From: Acidobacteriota bacterium
GTDB taxonomy: Bacteria; Acidobacteriota; Vicinamibacteria; Vicinamibacterales; UBA2999
Assembly: GCA_023265015.1 (NCBI GenBank)
Contig: JAHFUO010000018.1
Location: forward strand, 1-40,250
Direction: 5' to 3'
DNA: 40,250 nucleotides
Below, piece by piece: positions 17,105 to 24,510 of the stretch. Every line of letters begins with the position of its first letter. Within the stretch, counting starts at the first letter, position 1. A model generated the notes under the pieces. The model saw nothing but the letters and a program-made list of their open reading frames with translations. It searched no databases and was not told the origin of the DNA. Made by a program: the position numbers and the translations under genes.

Positions 17105-17622
17105 CGCACCCTCTCTCGCCACTCGCCGGGGAGCTACGGCGCCGCGGCGTCCGTTACGTGCTGATAGGCGTTTCGGGCGCAAATCTATACGGCCCCGCCG
17201 GGCAGGCGGTCTTTACGACAGACGACATCGACCTGTTCCTGCCCCTCGACTCCGACAATCTCGTTCAGGCCTGGGGCGCCTGTGAGGACTCGGGTCTGGA
17301 GCTTTGGTCGAACGAGGAACCGATCGATCAGCCGCGCGACCGCTGGCTTGCCGAGCGCATGATCGAGCGGCGCGCGCTCACGCGCGTGACGGGTCCGAAC
17401 GAGCTGCTCGTGGATCTGACGCTGGTGATGAAGGGATTCGACTTCGAGGCCGTCTGGGACGCGCGCCGCGACTTCCTGATTGACGGCGTGCCCGTGCCCA
17501 CCGCGCGCCTGCTGCACATCGTCGAGTCGAAACAGGCGACAGGACGTGACAAGGACAAGCTGTTCCTCGCCACTCACCTTGATGCACTCCAGCAGTTGCT
17601 GAAGAAGCCCGACCGGCCGTGA
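17101..17622 (+). CDS. Nucleotidyltransferase-fold protein (AbiEii/MNT-like)
   Basis: Predicted 173-aa protein with a nucleotidyltransferase core. The Gly-Ser loop is in GVRYVLIGVSGANLYG, the two metal Asp residues are in TTDDIDLFLP, and a third acidic residue follows in NELLVDLTLVMKGF. The helical C-terminus with ESKQATGRDKDKLFLATHLD is typical of AbiEii-like and related uncharacterised families, where the Lys-x-x-x-x-R-x-K-D stretch recurs. The GTG start at 17101 overlaps the upstream stop by 4 bp; an upstream in-frame alternative at 17068 lies within the first gene. It probably transfers a nucleotide to a protein or RNA target. The toxin or housekeeping role is undetermined. Confidence 0.75.
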   Translation: MTHPLSPLAGELRRRGVRYVLIGVSGANLYGPAGQAVFTTDDIDLFLPLDSDNLVQAWGACEDSGLELWSNEEPIDQPRDRWLAERMIERRALTRVTGPNELLVDLTLVMKGFDFEAVWDARRDFLIDGVPVPTARLLHIVESKQATGRDKDKLFLATHLDALQQLLKKPDRP

Positions 17623-17624
17623 GC

Positions 17625-17716
17625 CTGGGAGTCAGACTCGCGCTGGGCGCTGGGAGTCCAGACTCACTTCGCCACTGGGAGTCAGACTCGCGCCGGAGTC
17701 AGACTCACTTCGCCAC
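17625..17716. repeat. Family H repeat (GAGTCAGACTC words) at the kinase 3' end
   Basis: The 11-bp near-palindrome GAGTCAGACTC occurs at 17629-17639 and twice more, with a fourth variant carrying an extra C. They are interleaved with ACTTCGCCAC, the complement of the last codons of the adjacent kinase remnant. It looks like a local duplication of that gene end. It fills the gap between the nucleotidyltransferase stop and the pseudogene. Confidence 0.7.
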
Positions 17717-18335
17717 GGGCGCGAGACGGCGCAGCTCGTCGAAGAAGTTGAAGATGAAGACGACCTTGTCCTGCTTGACGATATTCTGTGCATCCGGCGC
17801 GGCCGCGAGCGCGAACCGTTCGCCGTCCGGATGCAGATCGAAGCTCCGCTGCCTCCGCGGCGCGAACCGAGTATCAGACCAGATGCTCGGCTTCGCGGCT
17901 TGAAACGAGTCGCCGTCCACCGTGTAGGTCGCCACCATGATCCGATTATCCGGGGCCGCGTAGTACAGCTCGTGGCGCGTGCGCGACCAGGTGTTCCGCC
18001 AGCGTCGGCCCCTCGACCAGCTCCATCACGAGCGCGCGGACGGGCCGGCTAAAGCCGGCCCCCACGCCCGTACTTTCGTGGTCAGGTGCCGGCCCTTCTT
18101 CAAGTCCGTAAATCGCTGCGATGTTGGGATGATTGAGTGCCGCCAGCATCTGGGCCTCGCGCTCGAACCGCGCGAGGCGCTCTGGATCGCTCGCGAAGAG
18201 ATCCGGCAGGACTTTGATCGCCACGTCGCGATGCAGCTTCGTATCGCGCGCGCGGTACACCTCACCCATGCCACCGCTGCCGATCAGCGTCAGGATTTCG
18301 TACGGGCCGAGTCGAGCGCCGGCAGCCAGGGCCAT
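17705..18335 (-). pseudogene. Ser/Thr protein kinase/beta-propeller gene with a large internal deletion
   Basis: The upstream part starts at the ATG at 18335 and encodes a kinase N-lobe: GPYEILTLIGSGGMGEVYRA (P-loop), VAIKVLPDLF (Lys) and ARFEREAQMLAALNHPNIAA (Glu). It stops after LVMELVEGPTLAEHLV. The catalytic HRD and DFG motifs are absent. In another frame the sequence continues at once as TWSRTRHELYYAAPDNRIMV and ends NFFDELRRLAPVAK, which is the C-terminal blade typical of acidobacterial kinase/propeller proteins. So most of an originally much longer gene is gone, and the join, around 17960-17985, is out of frame. A family F' palindrome is inserted in the N-lobe part. The 129-aa product would lack kinase activity. 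Confidence 0.85.
18042..18061. repeat. Family F' palindrome inside the kinase pseudogene
   Basis: GGGCCGGCT, 2 bp, AGCCGGCCC: the same arms as at 3992-4011. On the kinase strand it reads in frame as part of VGAGFSRPVRA, a stretch that interrupts the expected run from the YGLEE region to LVMELVEG. Confidence 0.8.
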
Positions 18336-18365
18336 GCGAATGAGCTGGACGCGGTCATTCTAAGG

Positions 18366-18504
18366 CAGTTGTCAGTTGCCAGTTGTCGGTTGCCGGGGTG
18401 CGACGGAGGATCCTGGTCCCGAACCCGTGAACCATCCCGTGAACCGGAACCACGCACCTGTGAACCGAACCCATGCACCTGTGCACCCGAGCACCCGCGA
18501 ACCG
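18366..18504. repeat. Family E and family D repeats upstream of the carrier gene
   Basis: 18366-18394 holds CAGTTGTCAGTTGCCAGTTG-type words (family E). 18412-18504 holds GAACCCGTGAACC, CGCACCTGTGAACC and GCACCCGAGCACCCG words (family D, opposite orientation to 15547). It occupies the region between the divergent kinase pseudogene and the carrier gene, so any promoter for the carrier must lie in or next to it. Confidence 0.7.
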
Positions 18505-18518
18505 TAAGATAGGCTCCA

Positions 18519-19841
18519 GTGAAGCTCCCCCATCCTCTCCTTCTCCTCCTCGGCGGCGTCGCCGTCTGCGCAGCGCTGACGTGGCTCCTTCCCGCAGGCG
18601 AGTACGACAGGCGCGACGATCCGGCGACCGGCCGGCGCGTCGTGGTCGCGGGGACGTATCACCGCGTCGAGGCCGCGCCCGTCAGTGCCTTTGCCGCGGT
18701 CGTGGCGGTTCCGCGCGGATTCGTCGAGGCCGCCGACGTCATTGCCGTTGTGCTCTTTGTCGGCGGCGCATGGCTGGTCGTCGATCGCATCGGCACCCTC
18801 CGCCGCATCGTCGCGGCGCTCGCCTCGCGCTTCCGCCATCAAGGCCTCATCGCGATTCCACTGATGTCGCTCTTCTTCGCCACGATGGGCGCGCTCGAGA
18901 ACATGCAGGAGGAGATCATCCCGCTCGTACCGGCGCTCCTGATGCTCGGGCGCGGTCTTGGCGTGGACGCGGTGACCGTCGTGGCGATGAGCCTCGGCGC
19001 GGCCGCCATTGGCAGCGCCTTCGGGCCGACCAATCCCTTTCAGGCCGGCATCGCGATGAAGCTCGCGCAGCTGCAGCCAATGTCGGGCGGATGGTTGCGC
19101 CCGGCGACCTTTGTCGCCGGCTTCATCCTGTGGGTGGCGTGGACTACGCGGTACGCCGCGCGCACGCGAACGGACGTGTCATTGGAGAGCAGCGGAGAAG
19201 AGCACGCATCGCCGCGGGATCTGCTCGTGCTGCTCATCGTCATCTCGCCGATTGCGGCGTACGTCTACGGATCGATCGCGCTCGGATGGGGATTCAACGA
19301 GCTCTCCGGCGGTTTTCTTGCCGCGGGATTCGTGGCCGGTGTCGTCGGAGGCCTGAGCCTTGCCGGCACGACGACCGCCTACCTCGAAGGGATGCAGGTG
19401 CTCGTCCCCGCGGCCGTGCTGATCGGCGTGGCGCGAAGCCTGTCGCTTGTGCTGACCGACGGGCACGTCACCGACACGATTCTCAACGCGCTCGCGTCGC
19501 CGCTGGCACAGGCGCCTGGCGCGACCGCCGCGATGCTGATGATTCCGTTCCACGGGCTCGTGCACATCTTCGTGCCGAGCGTGAGCGGCCAGGCGGTGTT
19601 GACGATGCCGATCCTGGTGCCGCTGTCGGATCTGCTGGGCATCTCGCGGCAGGTGACCGTGCTCGCGTACCAGACCGGGGCGGGTCTCTGCGAGCTGCTC
19701 ACGCCGTCCAACGGCGCGATGATGGCCGTGCTGCTTGCGGCAGGCGTTCCGTACCAGCGCTGGATCAGGTTCGCGGTGGTGGGCATCGCGCTCGAGGCTC
19801 TCGTTGGCGTCGCCGGGATGATCGCGGCAACGAACCCGTGA
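18519..19841 (+). CDS. YfcC/DcuC-type carrier (C4-dicarboxylate or basic amino-acid carrier family)
   Basis: Predicted 440-aa polytopic inner-membrane protein of the PF03606-type family that includes YfcC, ArcD-like and DcuC proteins. Family features are LLPAGEYDRRDDPATGRRVV with the characteristic periplasmic GTY after the first helix, and a re-entrant ENMQEEIIPLVPALLMLGRG. GAAAIGSAFGPTNPFQAGIA and, near the C-terminus, HIFVPSVSGQAVLTMPIL and GAGLCELLTPSNGAMMAVL also match the family. About 10-12 membrane segments are apparent. The GTG at 18519 starts directly on the first helix (MKLPHPLLLLLGGVAVCAAL). The substrate is unknown; peptides, amino acids or dicarboxylates are all possible. It converges on the PIG-L gene. 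Confidence 0.85.
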   Translation: MKLPHPLLLLLGGVAVCAALTWLLPAGEYDRRDDPATGRRVVVAGTYHRVEAAPVSAFAAVVAVPRGFVEAADVIAVVLFVGGAWLVVDRIGTLRRIVAALASRFRHQGLIAIPLMSLFFATMGALENMQEEIIPLVPALLMLGRGLGVDAVTVVAMSLGAAAIGSAFGPTNPFQAGIAMKLAQLQPMSGGWLRPATFVAGFILWVAWTTRYAARTRTDVSLESSGEEHASPRDLLVLLIVISPIAAYVYGSIALGWGFNELSGGFLAAGFVAGVVGGLSLAGTTTAYLEGMQVLVPAAVLIGVARSLSLVLTDGHVTDTILNALASPLAQAPGATAAMLMIPFHGLVHIFVPSVSGQAVLTMPILVPLSDLLGISRQVTVLAYQTGAGLCELLTPSNGAMMAVLLAAGVPYQRWIRFAVVGIALEALVGVAGMIAATNP

Positions 19842-19849
19842 TCGTTAAC

Positions 19850-20066
19850 GCGGTTCTCAGGTTGCTCTGGCGATTAAACCGGTTCTCAGGTTGCTCTGGT
19901 GCTCACGTGCTTAGGTTCCGGTGCACGGGTGCATTGGTTCTTGGGTGCACCGGTGAGTTCGCGCGAAAAACCCGTGAACGGGAGCACCACCTGAGCACCT
20001 GGAACCCCTGCCTTGAACCGGAGAACCAGAACCTGAGCACCCGAGCACCAGAGCAACCCGAGAACG
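19850..20066. repeat. Large intergenic hairpin, family D
   Basis: A perfect 16-bp inverted repeat, GGTTGCTCTGGTGCTC at 19889-19904 and its complement at 20043-20058, is flanked by near-matching GGTTCTCA / GAGAACGG. Further family D words lie inside (GGTTCCGGTGCACGGGTGC and, reversed, GAGCACCTGGAACCC). It lies between convergent genes and could terminate both. Nothing else is seen in this 230-bp gap. Confidence 0.8.
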
Positions 20067-20071
20067 GCTTC

Positions 20072-22714
20072 TTACCGCGGCGCCTTCGACAGACTGATTA
20101 GGTTCGCGAACTGGCGATAGGCGCCGGGCACGCCCGCCGGCAACTGACGGTACCACGCGTACGCCGTGTAGACGTAGCGCCCTTTCCCGATCTCCGCGTA
20201 CAACTCTGCGCCGCGAACCGGCGGCTCACCCGGATCGGCGCACTCCAGCAGCGGAGTGTAGCGGCTGTCGAAGATGCTGAACGCATACGCGTTCCGATCC
20301 TGTACCCACCCATTGAAATCCGCGTCGGTGATCTTGTTCGGGAACGTAAATGCCGGATGCGTCGGCACGAGGATCTTCACCGGCGCATTCTCGTCGGTGA
20401 CACGAGGATTCGCGTTGGTCGGCGGGCTCGCGGGATATGGCGGAAGCATCCTGTTCGCGTACTCGGCCTGCTGATACTGCACGATCAGCGTGCCGCCTTG
20501 TCGGACGTAGTCGAGCAGGCGGCCGTTATTGGCGACGAAATCAGGGTTCGCTTCGGACGCGCGGATACCGACCACGATTGTGTCGAAGTGCGACAGGTCG
20601 CCCGTCGCCAGTATGTCGCCACCGAGCATCGTCACATCGACGCCCATGCGACGAATCGCCTCCGGTACCTCGTCGCCGCTGCCCATCACGTACCCGACCT
20701 TGACGGGTGCGATTTTGAGATCGAAAGCCCGCGCCGTCGTCGTTGCGGGCCAATAGAGGCGGTGCGTCTGGATGTGTGGATACGAGATGACCTGCACATC
20801 GCGCGAGAACGTCGCGCTGGCCACGGTCGCTTCCGCGGCGATGTCGAAGCTTCCGGCGGCTTGACGTGCCGGCGCCGTGACGACGAACGGCGTCGAGGTT
20901 TTTTCTCCGTTGACCTTCAAGGTGAATGGCGCTTCAGTGGGTGTGGACGTCCAGCCTTGCGGAAGGCGGAGCCGTAGGGTCCCGCTGACAGGCTGCGAGG
21001 AAAAGCTCGTTGCGCGGACCACGAGCTTCTGCTGGCTTGCCGTGCTTCCGAGCGGCACGATCAGCAGACGCGTGTCGAGTCCGACCGCGATCGCAGGGAC
21101 GACGTTAACGTCGCGCCTCAGCTCGCCGCGAACGGAATCGGCGAGTCGGTACTGGACCGGCTGCGATGCCGTGAGGTCAACGCCGCCCACGTTCATCGTT
21201 ACTTCGGCGGTAAGAAGTGGCGGCGCGAAGGGAAGCGCTTTCGGATCGCCATCCGCCCAGCGGTAAACGTCGCCGTCGCGTGCGTCCTTCAGGTAATAGG
21301 GTTGCGTCAGCGCGGCGTCCGCGGGAACGGAGACCCGGTAGCGCAACGATTGCGTCGGCGTTTCGCGACGCCCGAATCCGACGTCGGCGAACGATGTGGA
21401 GGCTGTGACTGACGAGTCCGTGGCGGCATCGACGCGCCATCCCGCCGGCGCTTTGATTGCAGCGCCCGCAACCTTCACGGTCGATCCCTGCGGAAGAAAC
21501 GTGCGGACGGTCACGCCGACAGTGCCGCCCTGCACGATGGTTTCCTGATCGGCAAGGGGATCGACGACGACGGCCGCAGCGCGGAGCAGTCCGTCGACAA
21601 ATTCCTGTTCCTTGAAGGCGAGAAGGAAATCGGCGTCGGCGCGAGCGTCAGTGGAGGCATTCGACGATTTCACCGCCGCGCGCGCGGCGCGCGTGGCGCG
21701 AAGGCCCTCGGCGAGCGAGGGAACGATAAGCGTGGGATCGAGCGGCTCGTAGTCGGCAAGCGCCTTTCTTGCGGCGGCGTCCATTGACGCGAGCTCCGCG
21801 CGGATCATTCCGTCCGGAAGGCCGGCGAGCTTCGCTAGGCCCGGAACAGTGGTGTCGATGCCGTCGAAGATCGAGGCCTCGGGCCGCGGGTTCTGCACGC
21901 CGCTCTGGAGCAGGAGCCCCGACGCCTGCGGACCCTTCGGCTCGATGCCGCCCTGCGCCTGCGTCCTGTGCTGGCTGCGTCCCTCGAACGAGATCTCGGC
22001 GTAGGTTCGTCCCGCGGCGGGATCGATGATCCCTTCCTGTACCTGCACCGTTGGCGGGTTTGCCGGATCGGGCCTGCCGGCACCGCGATACAGCTTCTTT
22101 GCCTGCCACGGACGCAGTCCTTCGCGAAGCTGCTCGGGGAACTGCGAGGGATCCGCGGCCGCCTTGTACGCGAGCGGCGAGAGATAGCCGGCCATCTGAT
22201 GGTGTCCGTGTCCGTCGGCGGGCGTTCCGCTGAACCGCGAGTAGATGACGAGCGGCCGGAACGAGCGGATGACGCGCACCATGTCGCCGAGCGTCTCGCG
22301 CTCGTTCCACTTGCTCTTCGCCTCGTCGAGCGTCTTCGAGAAGCCGTAGTCGAACGTCTCGGTGAAGAACTGGCCGGCGCCGTCGAGCCGGCGCGCCTGC
22401 AGCAGCTCCTCGGTGCGGATGACGCCGAGCGCGTCGAACAGCTCGGGCCCGATCAGGTTCTGGCCGCCCTCGCCGCGGTTCAGCGACAGGTACGCGACGC
22501 GCGCGTGGTCGCCGCGCGCCGCCCGCGCGATGAACGGCGAATCCTCATCGTCTGGATGCGCGCCGGTGTGGAGGACGCTTGCGGTCGTCTGGAGGCGCTC
22601 GAGGACCTGCGTGAGGCCGGCGGCCCCCATGTCGTAGACCGGGCGGACCTGCGCGTCGATGAGCAGTCCAGACGCGGCGAGACAGACGATGGCAACGAGG
22701 GATGCGCGGCGCAT
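20072..22714 (-). CDS. Secreted PIG-L family deacetylase with C-terminal GATase-like domain
   Basis: Predicted 880-aa exported protein with signal peptide (MRRASLVAIVCLAASGLLIDA). The N-terminal third is a PIG-L/LmbE zinc deacetylase: AHPDDEDSP carries the metal-binding AHPDDE, NRGEGGQNLIG follows, and GHGHHQMAG is the distal HxxH. The middle region is beta-rich, with an NEW3-like segment around SGTLRLRLPQGWTSTP. The C-terminal part (VGYVMGSGDEVPEAIRRMGV, FDTIVVGIRA, YVRQGGTLIVQYQQ) looks like a catalytically idle glutamine-amidotransferase/ThuA-like fold. The family removes N-acetyl groups from sugars or GlcNAc-linked lipids; here an extracytoplasmic carbohydrate substrate is inferred. PhoD follows upstream on the same strand, separated by family G repeats. 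Confidence 0.88.
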   Translation of the reverse strand: MRRASLVAIVCLAASGLLIDAQVRPVYDMGAAGLTQVLERLQTTASVLHTGAHPDDEDSPFIARAARGDHARVAYLSLNRGEGGQNLIGPELFDALGVIRTEELLQARRLDGAGQFFTETFDYGFSKTLDEAKSKWNERETLGDMVRVIRSFRPLVIYSRFSGTPADGHGHHQMAGYLSPLAYKAAADPSQFPEQLREGLRPWQAKKLYRGAGRPDPANPPTVQVQEGIIDPAAGRTYAEISFEGRSQHRTQAQGGIEPKGPQASGLLLQSGVQNPRPEASIFDGIDTTVPGLAKLAGLPDGMIRAELASMDAAARKALADYEPLDPTLIVPSLAEGLRATRAARAAVKSSNASTDARADADFLLAFKEQEFVDGLLRAAAVVVDPLADQETIVQGGTVGVTVRTFLPQGSTVKVAGAAIKAPAGWRVDAATDSSVTASTSFADVGFGRRETPTQSLRYRVSVPADAALTQPYYLKDARDGDVYRWADGDPKALPFAPPLLTAEVTMNVGGVDLTASQPVQYRLADSVRGELRRDVNVVPAIAVGLDTRLLIVPLGSTASQQKLVVRATSFSSQPVSGTLRLRLPQGWTSTPTEAPFTLKVNGEKTSTPFVVTAPARQAAGSFDIAAEATVASATFSRDVQVISYPHIQTHRLYWPATTTARAFDLKIAPVKVGYVMGSGDEVPEAIRRMGVDVTMLGGDILATGDLSHFDTIVVGIRASEANPDFVANNGRLLDYVRQGGTLIVQYQQAEYANRMLPPYPASPPTNANPRVTDENAPVKILVPTHPAFTFPNKITDADFNGWVQDRNAYAFSIFDSRYTPLLECADPGEPPVRGAELYAEIGKGRYVYTAYAWYRQLPAGVPGAYRQFANLISLSKAPR

Positions 22715-22740
22715 TTGCAGAGTATAAGCGGGGTCGGCCT

Positions 22741-22792
22741 TCGGGGTCAGACCCCGGTGATGCGGTGTACCGGGGTCAGACCCCGGTGATGG
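22741..22792. repeat. Family G repeat (GGGGTCAGACCCC, two copies)
   Basis: CGGGGTCAGACCCCGGTGATG occurs twice, at 22742-22762 and 22771-22792, with a shorter GGGGTCGG copy just before. Each contains the near-perfect palindrome GGGGTCAGACCCC. It lies between the phoD stop and the PIG-L gene start, in the likely promoter region of the latter. Confidence 0.8.
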
Positions 22793-22811
22793 GCCGACTC
22801 AAGGTTGCAGA

Positions 22812-24380
22812 TCAGGCGGACTGGAGGTGGGCGGAGCCGCGCTCGCAGACGAGGCTGGCGCCGGCCATCTCGCGGTCCGATTTCACCCGCACGTCGGGAA
22901 CAAAATACCAGTCGGCCTTCATGACCTTCGGCGTGGCGTCGACGATGACGTACCCGCGGCGCGTGCCGTCGACGAACTTGAGGTGGGGGAGCAAGACTCG
23001 CAGCGCCGCGGACATGTCCTGCGCCTGAACGCCCCCGAAGCTGGTTGGCGGGGGCGAGCTGATCGCCGGCGTCACCAGCTCCACCGCGAGCGAGCCTTCG
23101 CCGGTCGCGGCGCGATAGCCGTTCCACGGATTCCTCGGGACGTCGAAGCCCCACGAGCTGTGCGCGTCGCCGGTAAGGATGACGAGGTCGCGCACCTTCT
23201 CCCGCTCGATGAAGTCCAGCACCCGATCCCGCTGCGCCTGGTAGCCGTCCCACACGTCGGCGTTCTGCACCGCGCGCCCGGCCGCGGTCACGCGGGCGAA
23301 CATGATTTGCTGCCCGAGCAGCTTCCACGGCGTGCCGGCGCGCTGCGACGCGCGGAGCTGATCGAACAGCCACGCTTCCTGCGCCGCGCCCATCAACGTC
23401 CGCTTCGGATCCGTGAGCCCAGCCAGGTTGTCCTTCGCGACCTGCTTGTCGCGCAGGCCACGCGTGTCGATCATCACGAGATCGACGAGCGTCCCGTAGC
23501 GGAACGTGCGGTAGAGATGGACGCCCGGCTCGGTTGACTCGCGGATCGGCATCCATTCCAGGTACGCTTTGTAGGCGCCCATCCTGCGCGTGGCCCAGTC
23601 GCCCTTCTCGCGGTTGTGATTCACGGCGCCGCCCAGCCACGCGTCGTTCGCGATCTCGTGGTCGTCCCAGACCAGGATGAACGGAAACTGGCGATGCGCT
23701 TCCTGGAGATCGGGATCGGTACGGTACGTCGCGTAGCGCAGGCGATAGTCGGCCAGCGTGATCGCTTCGCGCGGCGGCTGCGGAACGCGGTTGATCCGGA
23801 GGCCCGCGCCGTACTCGCCTTCACCGAACTCGTAGATGTAGTCGCCGACGTGGACGACCGCGTCGAGGTCGGGACGATTCGCGATGCACTGGTATACGTT
23901 GAAGAAGCCGGCCGGGTAGTTCGAGCACGACACGAGCGCGAAGCGCATCCGATCGGCGCCGCCCGTTGGAAACGTCTTCGTGCGGCCAATCGGCGACTGC
24001 TCGCCGCCGGCATCGAACGCGTAGTAATAGGTTGCGCCCGGCATGAGTCCGCCGACGTCCACCTTCACGGTGTAATCGCGCTCGCCGGCCGCCTGCGCCG
24101 TGCCGCTCTGCACGACGCGTCGCAGCTCGGGATCGATGCCGATGCGCCAGCGAACATCGACCGGCTGCGTGGAACCGGGATCGAGCGGTGTGACGCGCGT
24201 CCAGAGGATCAGGCGATCGGCCAGCGGATCGCCGCTCGCTACGCCGTGCTGGAAGCGCGCGCCGGGGGCCGTGCGCGCCTGCTGCGCGACCAGCGGCTTG
24301 TCCCGAGCGGAGCCGAGGGGCCACGAGAGGCTCGCGGCCGCGGAGGTCCAGAGAAACTGCCGGCGCGTGAGCGGCGTCAC
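22812..24380 (-). CDS. phoD: Alkaline phosphatase D (PhoD family), Tat-exported
   Basis: Predicted 522-aa exported phosphodiesterase/phosphatase. The N-terminus has a twin-arginine signal (MTPLTRRQFLWTSAAASLSW). A beta-sandwich domain follows (FQHGVASGDPLADRLILWTR, typical of PhoD). The metallophosphatase core then shows the PhoD-specific Cys in FALVSCSNYPAG, Asp in VVHVGDYIYEFGEG, VWDDHEIANDAW, and near the end LVILTGDAHSSWGFDV. PhoD enzymes use Ca and Fe to release phosphate from phosphodiesters and monoesters outside the cytoplasm. A family C repeat lies upstream; no Pho-box-like sequence is visible there. Length and motifs are complete. Confidence 0.93.
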   Translation of the reverse strand: MTPLTRRQFLWTSAAASLSWPLGSARDKPLVAQQARTAPGARFQHGVASGDPLADRLILWTRVTPLDPGSTQPVDVRWRIGIDPELRRVVQSGTAQAAGERDYTVKVDVGGLMPGATYYYAFDAGGEQSPIGRTKTFPTGGADRMRFALVSCSNYPAGFFNVYQCIANRPDLDAVVHVGDYIYEFGEGEYGAGLRINRVPQPPREAITLADYRLRYATYRTDPDLQEAHRQFPFILVWDDHEIANDAWLGGAVNHNREKGDWATRRMGAYKAYLEWMPIRESTEPGVHLYRTFRYGTLVDLVMIDTRGLRDKQVAKDNLAGLTDPKRTLMGAAQEAWLFDQLRASQRAGTPWKLLGQQIMFARVTAAGRAVQNADVWDGYQAQRDRVLDFIEREKVRDLVILTGDAHSSWGFDVPRNPWNGYRAATGEGSLAVELVTPAISSPPPTSFGGVQAQDMSAALRVLLPHLKFVDGTRRGYVIVDATPKVMKADWYFVPDVRVKSDREMAGASLVCERGSAHLQSA

Positions 24381-24401
24381 GCGTTAGATCAAACCACGAA
24401 A

Positions 24402-24508
24402 TCGGGATTCGGGATTAGGGACTCGGGATTCGGAGTCGGGACTCGGGACCCGAGCGGGATTCGGCACCCGAGTCCCCAATCCCCGATCCCCAATCCCCGA
24501 TCCCCGAT
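24402..24508. repeat. Family C hairpin (CGGGATTC words)
   Basis: GGGATTCGGGATTAGGGACTCGGG words on the left face CCCGAGTCCCCAATCCCCGATCCC words on the right, giving a long imperfect hairpin. It fills the gap between phoD and the di-haem protein gene, which are on the same strand, and ends 2 bp before the latter's stop. Confidence 0.8.
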
Positions 24509-24510
24509 AG

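Noticed and set aside
17946-18335. The 129-aa kinase N-lobe as a functional small gene
   Set aside because: It lacks the catalytic loop and DFG motif and ends just after an out-of-frame deletion join; the lost gene's C-terminal blade follows immediately.
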